Part shown: positions 16,665-25,848 of the stretch, piece after piece
Layout of the letters: each line of letters begins with the position of its first letter
Numbering within the stretch: the first letter of the stretch is position 1
Source: Planctomycetota bacterium
GTDB taxonomy: Bacteria > Planctomycetota > MHYJ01 > WSZJ01 > JACPWG01
Direction of reading: 5' to 3'
DNA length: 53,406 nucleotides
Assembly (NCBI GenBank): GCA_016197205.1
Contig: JACPWG010000072.1
Coordinates: 1 to 53,406 of the forward strand
Program-made: the position numbers and the translations under genes
The notes under the pieces: generated by a model
What the model saw: the letters and a program-made list of their open reading frames with translations, nothing else
The model's database searches: none
Told to the model about the DNA's origin: nothing

Positions 16665-17069
16665 GCGAATCTCCTTGTCGTGTAGAAGCGTGACGAAGGC
16701 GTATCTGCCGCTAGACAGGCGACCCCTCGTTTTTTTTGGGCGCTCCTCGGGAGTTCTCCAAAAATAGGCGCGGAAGGACTCGGACAACCGCGGAATTCAA
16801 GAATTCGGTCAAGAAATTCGGCGAGTGTGTTGTCTAGGTGTAACTCGGCATGCGTCGAGGGCGTACCGCCGCGGGGAAAAACCCCGGACACGGTGGTCCC
16901 CGCAGTTACCGGGTAGTGGAAGTCGGTCGCCGGCTCGCGCGGGCCGGAGGCCCGCGCCCCCAGGAATCGTGTCTGGCATTCGTCAACGCGGCAGTAGATG
17001 CCAAGCAGTCGCTGCTGGAGCTGAAGCAGTCGCACTCCGCCGCCGGCGAAGTTGTTGGGTCGCACTGGA
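16665..17069. promoter_or_regulatory. Divergent control region of the receptor and the chelatase/TonB operon
   Basis: This region must drive both the receptor (leftwards) and the DUF2162-to-TPR operon (rightwards). It contains three gaattc-like half-sites at 16793-16798, 16801-16806 and 16813-16819 (the last gaaattc), and repeat copy 2 at 16935-16987. I looked for a cobalamin-riboswitch B12 box and found none. The half-sites could be an operator; this is speculative. Confidence 0.35.
16935..16987 (+). repeat. Dispersed 53-bp hairpin repeat, copy 2
   Basis: It has the same 9-bp hairpin and cccaggaatcgtgtctgg tail as the copies at 5268 and 18849. It lies in the leader of the DUF2162 gene. Confidence 0.85.
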
Positions 17070-17756
17070 ATGAACGTCTCCGCATGGACGCTCGGCGTCC
17101 TCTACTCCCTTGGCGTGCTGGCCGTGAAGGTCGGCGTGGGTGCGGGCTTTCTCCGGGGCCGGGCGCTCGCCGCGGCGGCTCTCCTTTACGCCGGCCTCTT
17201 CGCCGCGATCGGCCTCGGCGTCGAGCGGCTGCTGCGTCTCCCGCTCGTCGAGGGACTCCTCGCCGAGGGCACGCTGCTGCACGCCCTGCTCTCGGCGGGT
17301 CTCCTCACGTGGGGGCTGGTGAGCCTCTTCTCGCTGGAGCGCGCGGCGCCGATCGCGCCCTGGGGACTGGTCCTGCCCTGCCCGGTCTGCGCCGCCGCCG
17401 TGCTCGTGTCGACTTCGCTCGGGGTCGCGGCCACGGGACTCCCGGCGGCAATGGTGGCCTGCGCTCTCGCCGGCTTCTTCCTCGCGGTCGCGGCCGCCGC
17501 GCGAGCGGTCGTCGTGCGCGTCAGGGGACCCGCGCCGCGGGCCGGCGCGATCGGCATGGCCCTGCTCGGCGTGGGCTTGTACTTCCTGGTGCTCCTGCTC
17601 GCCGCCCCGGTGCTCGCCGAGGCGGCAAGGCTCGCAGCGCATGCACCGGACGCCGACGCGCCGCTCCCCGCGTTGGAGACGGCCGCGGCTCTCGGCCTCG
17701 CAGGTCTGCTCGTCCTTGCCGGGTTCACAGCCCGCCGAATGGAGCGCCCACGATGA
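17070..17756 (+). CDS. DUF2162 family membrane protein
   Basis: The ATG at 17070 is chosen; a TTG at 17052 is an alternative and the Shine-Dalgarno is weak for both. The 228 residues form about six hydrophobic helices with a PCPVC motif near residue ~108, matching DUF2162, a family of predicted transporters. In many anaerobes this family sits beside a TolQ/ExbB-like channel, DUF2149 and CobN, as it does here. The stop overlaps the next start by ATGA. In Bacteroidota hmu loci the equivalent small membrane proteins (HmuT/U/V set) accompany the haem dechelatase HmuS. Its own reaction is unknown; the two cysteines suggest a metal or redox contact. Confidence 0.75.
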   Translation: MNVSAWTLGVLYSLGVLAVKVGVGAGFLRGRALAAAALLYAGLFAAIGLGVERLLRLPLVEGLLAEGTLLHALLSAGLLTWGLVSLFSLERAAPIAPWGLVLPCPVCAAAVLVSTSLGVAATGLPAAMVACALAGFFLAVAAAARAVVVRVRGPAPRAGAIGMALLGVGLYFLVLLLAAPVLAEAARLAAHAPDADAPLPALETAAALGLAGLLVLAGFTARRMERPR

Positions 17757-18418
17757 ACGTCCTGCACGCGCTGTCGGGCATCCTGTACGTCATCTCGTCG
17801 CTCCTCCTCTACCCCGTGATGCTCTTCCTCGTGCTCGTCTTCGGATATACGCTGTATGCCTTCGGCCAGTTCCTCGCCGAAGCGTCCGCGCGCCGCCGGA
17901 TGACCCTGCAGCCGGAGGCCTTCCTCCCCGGCTTCCTCGGCGGAGTGACCGCGGGCAGACCCGCCCCACCCGCGGATGCGCGCCTCCCGCCCGGGCTGCG
18001 TCGCTTTCTCGCCTCCACCTCCGAGCGCATGCGGCCCGCGGACTCGCATGCCGGGACCGAAATCGCCTATTGCCTTCGCTCGGAGGAAGAGCGCCTTGGG
18101 CGCGAGGTCGATCGCCTCCGGATCGTGGTCAAGGTCGGACCGAGCCTCGGCCTTCTCGGCACGCTCATCCCCATGGGGACGGCGCTCGCGGCCCTGGCGG
18201 GCGGAAACCTCGAGGGGATGGCGAACAACATGATCATCGCCTTCACCACCACCGTCGTGGGACTGGCCGCGGGCACGCTCGCCTACGTCATGACCGCCGC
18301 GAAGGCGCGGTGGACGGCTGAGGAACTGACGCTGCTCGCCTATGTCGCCGATCGGCTCGAACACGCCGTAACCGCGGCGCGCACGCCGGGCGCCGCCGCC
18401 GTTTCGGAGCGGTCATGA
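17753..18418 (+). CDS. MotA/TolQ/ExbB proton-channel family protein (first copy)
   Basis: The gene begins at ATG 17753, overlapping the DUF2162 stop, and gives 221 residues. Three membrane segments are visible at ~12-38, ~123-146 and ~157-182. The second and third carry the family core GPSLGLLGTLIPMGTAL and NNMIIAFTTTVVGLAAGTLA. Family members form the pentameric proton channel that powers TonB-, Tol- or Mot-type machines. With the DUF2149 protein taking the ExbD-like place downstream, it probably makes a separate energised unit that serves the CobN-like chelatase, distinct from the ExbB of the TonB set 7 kb further on. Confidence 0.88.
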   Translation: MNVLHALSGILYVISSLLLYPVMLFLVLVFGYTLYAFGQFLAEASARRRMTLQPEAFLPGFLGGVTAGRPAPPADARLPPGLRRFLASTSERMRPADSHAGTEIAYCLRSEEERLGREVDRLRIVVKVGPSLGLLGTLIPMGTALAALAGGNLEGMANNMIIAFTTTVVGLAAGTLAYVMTAAKARWTAEELTLLAYVADRLEHAVTAARTPGAAAVSERS

Positions 18419-18780
18419 GCTTCCTCTCGACGCGCCCCTCGGCCGCGCAGCGTCTCCTCGCGGACTCCCTCGGCGAGGACCCGCTGTCCATGGTTGCGAA
18501 CCTGTTCGACGTCTCCGTGGTCTTGATCACCGGCCTCTTCATCGCCCTCTTCAGCGTGTACCGCCTCCAGGACCTCGTGGACTCGACCTCCGAAGTCACG
18601 GTCGTCGTGCAGCGGGAGGGAGGGGAGCTGACCCTGCTCGAAAAAAAAGGGAAGCGCATCCAGGCGCGCCGCGTGACCGGAAAGGAAGTCTCGGGCGACG
18701 GGACCCGGCTGGGGACGGCGTACCGGCTCAAGGACGGCAAGGTGATCTACGTGCCCGAGGACGGGTCGACTCCAAGGTGA
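18415..18780 (+). CDS. DUF2149 family protein (ExbD-like partner)
   Basis: The start overlaps the ExbB-like stop (ATGA at 18415-18418), giving 121 residues. After EDPLSMVANLFDVSVVLITG, a single membrane helix spans ~27-50. The rest is a small periplasmic domain rich in beta-strand (TSEVTVVVQREGGELTLLEK). An Asp at the membrane edge (NLFDVSV) is placed like the proton-path Asp of ExbD/MotB. The family is always found with the TolQ-like and CobN-like genes, supporting a stator role. Translational coupling makes equal expression with the channel likely. Confidence 0.78.
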   Translation: MSFLSTRPSAAQRLLADSLGEDPLSMVANLFDVSVVLITGLFIALFSVYRLQDLVDSTSEVTVVVQREGGELTLLEKKGKRIQARRVTGKEVSGDGTRLGTAYRLKDGKVIYVPEDGSTPR

Positions 18781-18848
18781 CGACGGATTGGCGGGTGTCG
18801 GGGGCAGTCGTCCGCGCACCTGCTGCGAGTCGGGGACCATGTGGTGGT

Positions 18849-18901
18849 TCGCGCGGGCCGGAGGCCCGCGCTCCCAGGAATCGTGTCTGGACTTCGTCAA
18901 C
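18849..18901 (+). repeat. Dispersed 53-bp hairpin repeat, copy 3
   Basis: It is the same element as at 5268 and 16935, here in the 154-bp gap between the DUF2149 and CobN-like genes. Inside an operon it may attenuate transcription or protect mRNA ends, so the chelatase could be made at a different level. Confidence 0.85.
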
Positions 18902-18934
18902 CCCGCGCCGAAGTCCCCCCCGAAAGGACCCGTG

Positions 18935-21900
18935 ATGTACCGCGTGATTCGCACCGGCTTCCTCCTCTCGGCCGCGCTCGCGTTCGCCGTGCTCCGCGTC
19001 CAGGGCCATGACGGCCACGGGCCGAAGCGCATCACGCTGCTGGTGGGGAACCCGCATACGATCGAAGCCGCGCGCGCGATCGAGGCCGCACGGGCGGAAA
19101 TCCCCGACCTCGACCGCCACGCCACGTTTCACGTCGTGTGCGAGGCCACGCTCGCGGACGCGCCGATCCAGGAGCTGGCCTCCTCCGCGGTCCTGATCCT
19201 CGACATCATGTCGCAAAACGTCGATCCGGACCTCGAGAAGGGGAAGAAGCTGGTCGCGCTGCGGGGCGTAGTCGCGGGCGGCGGCGCGGTCCTCGCCGTC
19301 AACGAGAGCCTGATCCCCCAGTCCACCTACGAGGCCATGGGTGTGACCTACGACCCTGTCCTTCGGGCGTACTGGCAGCAGCAGGGCCGGCACAATCTCA
19401 AGAACCTCCTCCTCTACGCGCTCGGAAAATACGCCGGCGTGCCCGACCTCCGCCCCGACCCGCCCGAGGAGTGCCTGCGCATGGGCTACTACGCCCCCAC
19501 CGAGGACGGGGGTAGGGTGTTCGCCCGATACGACGAATTCAGGGCCTGGGCCGAGGAGCGGAAGCTCGTCCGCCCCGGCGCGCCCTGGGTCGCGGTGCTG
19601 TCCTTCGGTTCCTTCTACTACAGCGGGCAGACCGCTCTCGAGGACCGGCTCGTGGACCGGCTCCGGGCCGCGGGACTCAACGTGCTCTGCGCCTTCGGCT
19701 ACCCGGAGGCCGAGGCCGCGCGCGCCCTCCTCCTCGCGCCGGACGGCACGCCCCGCGCCGAGGTCGCCGTCTCCGGCCTCTTCCGCTTCTCCGGCTTCGA
19801 CGCGTCGAAGACGCTCGCGGAAATCGGCATCCCCCTCCTCAACGTCATCTCCACGTACGGACGGACCGAGGCGGAATGGCGCGCCTCGAAGACCGGTCTC
19901 TCCCTTTTCGAGGGGGTCTTCAACGTCGCCATCCCCGAGGTCGCCGGCCTCGTGCAGCCGACCGTCGTCGGGACCGAGGCTCGAGCGAGCGATCCAAAAA
20001 CCGGGTTCCCCATCGTGGAGCGGCGCCCCATCGACGAGCGCGTCGCCCGCGTCGTGGAGCGGGCAACGCGCTGGATCGCGCTCCGTCGCACGCCGAACTC
20101 CGAGAAGCGCCTCGCCCTGCTCTACTACAACTACCCCGCGGGCAAATCCAATGTCGGCGCGAGCTACCTGAACGTCCCCGCGACACTCGCCCAACTCCTC
20201 GCCCGCCTGAAGACCGAGGGCTACGACGTCGGGGACGCGCCGCTCGACGAAGCGTCCGTCCTCGCCGACATCGGCCGCGCGGGCCGGAATGTCGGGAGCT
20301 GGGCGCCCGGCGAGCTGCAGGCGCTCGTGGACTCGGGCGGGTGCACGCTCGTGCCCGTCGCGGAGTACGAGGACTGGCTCGGTCGTTTCCCCGAGCCGTT
20401 CCGCGCCGCCGTCCTTCGCGATTGGGGAGCGCCCGCGACCTCGCGCTTCATGACCTGGACCGACCCCGCCACGAAGCAGGTCTCCCTCGTCCTGCCCACC
20501 GTCCGGCGCGGACGGGTGATGCTCCTTCCCCAGCCCGCGCGCGGCTGGGGGGACGACGTCGAGAAGCTCTACCACTCGACGACGCTGGCCCCCCCGCACC
20601 AGTACGTGGCAGCCTACGCGTGGCTGCGGTACGGCTTCCGCGCGGACGCGGTCGCGCACATCGGCACGCACGGAACGCTCGAGTGGCTCTCCGGCAAGGA
20701 CGCCGGCCTCGCCCCGGAGGACCCGCCCGAGGCGCTCATCTTCGACCTCCCCAACGTCTATCCCTACAACGTCGACGTCGTCGGCGAAGGGCTCGTTGCC
20801 AAGCGCCGGGGCATGGCGGTGATCATCGACCACATGATCCCGCCCCTCCGGAAGGGCGGACTCTACCACGAATATGCCGCGATGCAGGAGCTGATCAACG
20901 ACCATGACGCGAGCCTCGGGCAGAGCGCCGAGCTGGCGGAGGCCTTTCGCGAGGAGCTGCGCGAGCGGGTCGTCGCCATGGGTCTGCACCGCGAGCTGGG
21001 GCTCGCCGTCGAGAAGCCCGGGAGCCTGACCCACGAGCTGATCCACGAGGTCGAGGAGTACCTGCGCCGCATGAAAGAGCTGAACATGCCGTACGGGCTC
21101 CACACGTTCGGCCGCGCGCCTTCGCCCGACCTGCGCGCCTCCACGATCGAGGCGATCCTGGAGGTCGACAAGGGGCTCTCGCCCGATGCGCGCGCGACCC
21201 GAGCCGCCGACCTCGACGCGCGCATCCTCGAGGGGGCCGACCGCGAGCCCGCGAACTTCGTCCGCGCCCTCGCCGGCCGGTTCATCCCCACGGGGACCGG
21301 CAACGACCCCGTGCGCAATCCGGATTCCCTCCCGACCGGGAAGAACTTCTTCGGCGTGGATCCGACGAAGATCCCCAAGAAGGCGGCGTGGGACCTCGGC
21401 GTGAAGCTCGCGGAACAGACCCTTCGCGACTGGAAGGCCGAGCACGGCCGCTTCCCGGAGAAGCTGTCGTTCGTGATCTGGGGAAGCGAAACGCTGCGCC
21501 ACGAGGGGGTGCTCGAGTCGCAGATCTTCTACCTCCTGGGGACGCGCCCCGTGTGGGACGAGCGCGGCAAGGTCGTCGGCGTGTCGCTCATCCCCGCCGC
21601 GGAACTCGGCCGGCCGCGGATCGACTGCGTGATCGCGTGCGCCGCGGAAGGGATGTTCGCTCAGCTCACCTCCTTCCTCGACCAGGCGGTGCAGCTCGTG
21701 AAGAGCGTCGACGAAAAGGACAATTTCGTGCGGCGCCACATCCTGGAAGCCGCGCGCAAGCTGGAGGCCCTCGGCCATGCGCCGGACCGAGCCCGCGCGA
21801 TGGCGGCCGTCCGGATCTTCGACGAGCCGCCGGGGGAGTTCAACCTGAACGTCTCGAACATCTCGCGGTCGAGCGGGACCTGGGACGACCGCGTCGTGAT

Positions 21901-23059
21901 GGCGGACGATTACCTGTCGAAGCTGTGCCACGGCTACGGGAACGGCTTCTGGGGGGAGCGCATGGAGGACGCGTTCCGGCTCGCGCTTTCCGGGACCGAG
22001 CTGGTCGTCCACAGTCGCTCCTCGACGCTCTATGGGACGCTCGACAACGACGACTTCTTCATGTACGCCGGCGGGCTCGCGCACGCGATCGGGACCCTCG
22101 ACGGCAAGAACCCGGGGCTCGCCGTCACGAACGTGAGCGACCCGGCCCACCCCGAGATGGTCGGGATCGAAAAACTGATGGGGAGCGAGTTCCGTTCGCG
22201 GTACACGAACCCCAAATGGATCGAGGGCATGCGGAAGGAAGGCTACGCAGGCGCGCGCGTCCTGGAGGAGTTCGTCGAGTACCTCTGGGGCTGGGAGGCC
22301 GTCATGCCGGAGGTGGTCGACGACACGAAATTCGACGAGGTGTACGAGGTCTACGTGAAGGACAAGTACCGCCTCGGCATGAAGGAGTTCTTCGACAAGG
22401 CCAATCCGCACGCCTATCAGTCGATCGCCGCGCGTCTCCTGGAGACGGTGCGGAAGAAGGGATGGACGCCGCGGGACCCGGAGGCGGTGACGCGGCTTGC
22501 GCGAGACTACGTGGAGAGCGTGGCTGAGGCCGGGGCGGGCTGCTGCGAGCACACGTGCAACAATCCGTATTTGGATGCGCTCGCGCTCGCGACGGTCTCC
22601 GTGCCGGGAGTGATGGACCCGCGGGTGATCGCGAGCTTCAAGCGAGTGATGGAGCAGGTCCGGCAAAAGGGACGGGCGGAGGCGGCTCGTGCGATGGACG
22701 TGGCGAGGAAAGCGGTGGCCGACCGGAAGGCGACGGAGCGGCGCACGCGGACGGAGCGCGAGGAGCGGGGCGCGCAAGTGGAGAAGGCGCCCGCGGCGCG
22801 CGACCCCATGGAGCAGGCCCCGACGGAGGCGGCCGCGCGCAATCGGCCGGAGGCGCCCGCACCCGGGGCAAAGGACGCCGGCCCCGCGGTCCAGCCCGTC
22901 AAGGGGTACGAGATGGAGACGGTCCCCGCGGCGCCCGGCCCCGCCACGCCGCGCGACGGCGGGGGCTCGGCCGGGATCCAGTGGGCGGCCATCGGACTGG
23001 CGGCGGGACTCGTCGCGCTCCTGCTGCTGGGCTTTCGGCGGGGAGGCGGGCAGACATGA
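18935..23059 (+). CDS. Exported, membrane-anchored CobN-like chelatase (HmuS-type)
   Basis: The ATG at 18935 follows gaaagga and gives 1374 residues. A signal peptide (TGFLLSAALAFAVLRVQG) is followed by the CobN/Mg-chelatase-H core: SFGSFYYSGQ, LLYYNYPAGKSNVGASYLN (~395), AHIGTHGTLEWLSGKD (~573), NRSS-like VVHSRSSTLYGTLDND (~1028) and WGWEAV. The C-terminal ~170 residues are a charged, proline/alanine-rich linker and a membrane helix (IGLAAGLVALLLLGF) with a basic tail. The topology puts the catalytic body in the periplasm, unlike true cytoplasmic CobN, and no CobS/CobT is present. In Bacteroidota the related HmuS removes iron from haem. Dechelation of an imported tetrapyrrole is therefore the best role; metal insertion is the alternative. 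Confidence 0.85.
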   Translation: MYRVIRTGFLLSAALAFAVLRVQGHDGHGPKRITLLVGNPHTIEAARAIEAARAEIPDLDRHATFHVVCEATLADAPIQELASSAVLILDIMSQNVDPDLEKGKKLVALRGVVAGGGAVLAVNESLIPQSTYEAMGVTYDPVLRAYWQQQGRHNLKNLLLYALGKYAGVPDLRPDPPEECLRMGYYAPTEDGGRVFARYDEFRAWAEERKLVRPGAPWVAVLSFGSFYYSGQTALEDRLVDRLRAAGLNVLCAFGYPEAEAARALLLAPDGTPRAEVAVSGLFRFSGFDASKTLAEIGIPLLNVISTYGRTEAEWRASKTGLSLFEGVFNVAIPEVAGLVQPTVVGTEARASDPKTGFPIVERRPIDERVARVVERATRWIALRRTPNSEKRLALLYYNYPAGKSNVGASYLNVPATLAQLLARLKTEGYDVGDAPLDEASVLADIGRAGRNVGSWAPGELQALVDSGGCTLVPVAEYEDWLGRFPEPFRAAVLRDWGAPATSRFMTWTDPATKQVSLVLPTVRRGRVMLLPQPARGWGDDVEKLYHSTTLAPPHQYVAAYAWLRYGFRADAVAHIGTHGTLEWLSGKDAGLAPEDPPEALIFDLPNVYPYNVDVVGEGLVAKRRGMAVIIDHMIPPLRKGGLYHEYAAMQELINDHDASLGQSAELAEAFREELRERVVAMGLHRELGLAVEKPGSLTHELIHEVEEYLRRMKELNMPYGLHTFGRAPSPDLRASTIEAILEVDKGLSPDARATRAADLDARILEGADREPANFVRALAGRFIPTGTGNDPVRNPDSLPTGKNFFGVDPTKIPKKAAWDLGVKLAEQTLRDWKAEHGRFPEKLSFVIWGSETLRHEGVLESQIFYLLGTRPVWDERGKVVGVSLIPAAELGRPRIDCVIACAAEGMFAQLTSFLDQAVQLVKSVDEKDNFVRRHILEAARKLEALGHAPDRARAMAAVRIFDEPPGEFNLNVSNISRSSGTWDDRVVMADDYLSKLCHGYGNGFWGERMEDAFRLALSGTELVVHSRSSTLYGTLDNDDFFMYAGGLAHAIGTLDGKNPGLAVTNVSDPAHPEMVGIEKLMGSEFRSRYTNPKWIEGMRKEGYAGARVLEEFVEYLWGWEAVMPEVVDDTKFDEVYEVYVKDKYRLGMKEFFDKANPHAYQSIAARLLETVRKKGWTPRDPEAVTRLARDYVESVAEAGAGCCEHTCNNPYLDALALATVSVPGVMDPRVIASFKRVMEQVRQKGRAEAARAMDVARKAVADRKATERRTRTEREERGAQVEKAPAARDPMEQAPTEAAARNRPEAPAPGAKDAGPAVQPVKGYEMETVPAAPGPATPRDGGGSAGIQWAAIGLAAGLVALLLLGFRRGGGQT

Positions 23060-23880
23060 CGTCCCAACGCGCGGCGCGCGCCAGGACGGAGTCGGCGGCA
23101 AGCTCCAGGAACAGCGCGAAGCGAAGCCGAGCCTTGGTCTTCGTTGCGGCGGTCGCCGCGGCGCTCATCGGAGCGGCGTCGGCCGACGATGCGGCCGGCC
23201 TCGCCGGCGAGCTGCAACGCGTGCTTGGGCAGTTGCGGGGTGCGCGGGCCGGCTTCTACGCCCGGCAGCGCGCGCTCGCCGCGGACCTCGAGCGCGCGCG
23301 CCAGTCCGCCCGGGCGCTGGAACCCGAGGTCGCCGACCTGAAGGCGCGCGAGGAGGTCGCGGACCGCGAGCTCGCCTCGCTCCGGACGGAGCTGGAGGGG
23401 CTGCACGCCGAGGCGGCAGCGGACGCGAACGCCCGGGCCGCCCTCGCCGGCGCGCTCGACCAGGCCTCGGCGGAGGCAGGAGTCCTCCTGCACCGGGGGT
23501 CGCCTTACCGCCGCGAGGAACGCGCAGCGCGACTGGGAGGCGCCGCCGACCCCGTGCGCCCGGTCTCCGACCGCCTCGGCCGCTATTGGGCCCATGTTCA
23601 AGAAGAACTGCGGATCGCCCGTTCCGGTGAGTCGTATTCGGCCGAGGTCGCGCTGGACGCGGGCCGGTCGAAGCCCGCCCGCCTCTTCCGGGTCGGCCAC
23701 TTGCTGCTCGGGTATTGCACCGAGGACGGACGCGAGACGGGGTTGTGGACGGAGGGAGGCTGGAGACCCGCGCGCGACGACGACGAAGACGCGCGGATCC
23801 GCGGCGCGATCGACATGCTCGACCGGCGACGCGCACCCGCCCTCCTCCCGTTCACGGTCTCGGAGGGGCGCCGGCCATGA
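23056..23880 (+). CDS. DUF3450 family coiled-coil protein
   Basis: The start overlaps the chelatase stop (ATGA), giving 274 residues. A signal-like helix (LVFVAAVAAALIGAASA) precedes a long alanine/arginine/glutamate coiled coil (~50-135). A compact C-terminal domain contains RPVSDRLGRYWAHVQEEL and GHLLLGYCTEDG. DUF3450 proteins are periplasmic and sit in front of ttpC in TonB2-type clusters, as here. The coiled coil probably reaches towards TtpC and TonB and organises the complex. The family call rests on the coiled-coil/compact-domain layout and the gene order. Confidence 0.72.
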   Translation: MTSQRAARARTESAASSRNSAKRSRALVFVAAVAAALIGAASADDAAGLAGELQRVLGQLRGARAGFYARQRALAADLERARQSARALEPEVADLKAREEVADRELASLRTELEGLHAEAAADANARAALAGALDQASAEAGVLLHRGSPYRREERAARLGGAADPVRPVSDRLGRYWAHVQEELRIARSGESYSAEVALDAGRSKPARLFRVGHLLLGYCTEDGRETGLWTEGGWRPARDDDEDARIRGAIDMLDRRRAPALLPFTVSEGRRP

Positions 23881-25331
23881 ACGCCCTTTTTGCCTGCGCG
23901 CTCAGCGCCCTCTTGCTGCTCCCCGCCGACGCCGCGCCGGGCGACGAGGCCCTTCGGAAGGCCCTCGACGCGGCAACGCGCGAACTGGCCGACGAGGAGC
24001 AGCGCATCCGGAAGGAGGAGGCCGCGCACGAGGCGGAGGCGGCCGAGGCCAAGGCGGTGGTCGCCCGGCTCGCCGACGAAGTCGCCGAGCGGACGCGTTC
24101 GCTCGCGGGCAAGACGAAGGCCCTGGAGGCCGCGCGCGCCGAACGCGCCGCCGCGCTGGAAGCCCGGTCCGCGGCGCTCGCCCTCTGGAGCACGGTGCGC
24201 GGCGTCGCCGCGGAGGCACGCGTCAAGCTGTCCGACCTGGCCGGCGCACTGCCGCCGTCGGAGGCGCGCGAGGCACAGCGCGGCCGGCTCGACCTCGCAC
24301 GCAAGTCGTTGGAAGCGCCCCCCGGCGCCCCGTGCGAGGTCACGCCTCTGCTCGACGCCGCCCGCTCGCTGCTCGCCGAATCGTACTCCGTGGCCCGCTT
24401 CGTCGAGCCGGTCCGGAACGCGGACGGCGCGCTCCAGGAGATGGACGTCCTTCGTGCGGGCATGATCTTCCATGCGTACCGAGGACGCTCGTCCGAGCGC
24501 GTGGGAGAGGTCTTTGCCGCCCCCGCCGGCGGCGCGGGCTATCGCTGGAGCGAGTCCCTGCCGGAGTGGGCCCGCGCAAAGGTCCGGCGCGCCTTCGAGG
24601 AGCCGCTGCCTCCCGGCGGCGCGCTCGACCTTCCGCTCGACGTGACGCAGCGACTGGCGCCGGATCGCCACGAGGGCGGCCGGAGCCTCGTGCAGACCCT
24701 GGGCGCGGGGGGAATGGTCATGATCCCTCTCTGCATCCTCGGAATCGTGTCCGTCCTGGTGGTCTTCGAACGCGTGCTGACGCTCACCGCCCGGTGCGGG
24801 TCCTCCGAAGCCGCGGTCCGCGCCGTCCTCGACGAGTGCCGGGCCGGCCGGTGGGCGGAGGCGGAGCGCCGCGCGGCGGCGGGTCGCGGCACGCCGCTGC
24901 GCGCGCTTGCGGCCGCGCTCCGTGAGCGGGCCGGGGGTCGTGCGCGCATGGAGGAGGCTGTGCAGGAAACCGTGCTCCACGAGTTGCCGGCCCTGGAGCG
25001 CTTCCTGCCGCTCCTGGCCGTCTTCGCGGGCGTGGCGCCGATGCTCGGCCTTCTCGGAACGGTCACCGGCATGATCACCACCTTCGACATGATCCGGCTC
25101 TTCGGCAGCGGAGATCCGGGGATCATGGCCGGCGGCATCTCCGAGGCCCTCGTCGCCACCGCCACCGGCCTGGTCGTCGCGATCCCGCTCCTCCTGCTCC
25201 ATAGCTGCTTCGCCGGTCGCGTCGATCGCGTTCTGGCCGACACGCAACGCTACGCCACCACCCTCGTGAGCGTCGCTTGCGGCGCGGCCTCGAGGCAGCT
25301 CGCGCCTCCGGAGCCTGTCCATGCTGCGTGA
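23877..25331 (+). CDS. TtpC-like protein: periplasmic coiled coil fused to MotA/TolQ/ExbB channel domain
   Basis: ATG 23877 overlaps the previous stop and gives 484 residues. A signal peptide (~1-20) is followed by a coiled-coil region (~25-100) and a DUF3450-like periplasmic domain to ~260. A TolQ/ExbB unit follows, with helices at ~282-302, ~378-400 (FAGVAPMLGLLGTVTGMITT) and ~425-442. This fusion is the hallmark of TtpC, which is needed in addition to ExbB and ExbD by the Vibrio TonB2 system. It marks the downstream genes as a TonB2-type complex. The next gene starts 11 bp before this stop. Confidence 0.88.
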   Translation: MNALFACALSALLLLPADAAPGDEALRKALDAATRELADEEQRIRKEEAAHEAEAAEAKAVVARLADEVAERTRSLAGKTKALEAARAERAAALEARSAALALWSTVRGVAAEARVKLSDLAGALPPSEAREAQRGRLDLARKSLEAPPGAPCEVTPLLDAARSLLAESYSVARFVEPVRNADGALQEMDVLRAGMIFHAYRGRSSERVGEVFAAPAGGAGYRWSESLPEWARAKVRRAFEEPLPPGGALDLPLDVTQRLAPDRHEGGRSLVQTLGAGGMVMIPLCILGIVSVLVVFERVLTLTARCGSSEAAVRAVLDECRAGRWAEAERRAAAGRGTPLRALAAALRERAGGRARMEEAVQETVLHELPALERFLPLLAVFAGVAPMLGLLGTVTGMITTFDMIRLFGSGDPGIMAGGISEALVATATGLVVAIPLLLLHSCFAGRVDRVLADTQRYATTLVSVACGAASRQLAPPEPVHAA

Positions 25332-25848
25332 GCTCTTCGACGCCGGCGGCGTCGTGATGGCGCCCATTGCGTTCGCCTCCCTCGCCGCGTGGTGGCTGGC
25401 CCTTTCCTGCCGGGCCCGACTCGCCCGCGTACGGGACGACCTGGGAGTGGCGCTCGAGCTACCGCCGGGAACGCGGCTCGTCCCGCCGGCCGCCGGCGTC
25501 CTCCGCTCGGACGCCGCGCCGGCCCTGGACCACGCCCAGTGGGAGTTGACCCGCCTGACGCAGCACCTGCGCTTCCTGGGAGTCCTCGTCGGCCTGCTCC
25601 CACTCCTCGGTCTCTTGGGAACGGTCTCGGGCATGATCGGGACCTTCGGCACGATCCGGGTCCAAGGCATGGGGGACGCCCGGCTCCTGGCCGGCGGCAT
25701 TCGCGAGGCGCTCGTCGCGACGGAGACCGGCCTCGCGACGGCGTTGCCCGCGCTCCTTCTCCATCAGGTCCTCGCAGTACGCCTGCGCCGGGCGGAGCTG
25801 GCGCGCGAACTTCTCCTCCGCCGCGCGGCACGCGGGGTGGCGCCATGA
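25321..25848 (+). CDS. exbB: ExbB2-type TolQ/ExbB proton-channel protein
   Basis: It starts at ATG 25321 inside the end of the TtpC gene and has 175 residues, the usual compact ExbB2 length. The core LVGLLPLLGLLGTVSGMIGT and LATALPALLLHQV mark helices 2 and 3. It forms the proton channel with the ExbD encoded next. The 11-bp overlap and the following ATGA junction imply tightly coupled synthesis. Confidence 0.9.
   Translation: MLRELFDAGGVVMAPIAFASLAAWWLALSCRARLARVRDDLGVALELPPGTRLVPPAAGVLRSDAAPALDHAQWELTRLTQHLRFLGVLVGLLPLLGLLGTVSGMIGTFGTIRVQGMGDARLLAGGIREALVATETGLATALPALLLHQVLAVRLRRAELARELLLRRAARGVAP

Noticed and set aside
16665..17069. Cobalamin riboswitch between the receptor and the chelatase operon
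   Set aside because: No B12-box-like sequence or suitable set of stems was found on either strand.
18728..23101. 1457-codon minus-strand frame opposite the CobN-like gene
   Set aside because: No domain is recognisable, while the plus strand encodes a complete CobN-type protein. Long antisense frames are expected at this GC content.
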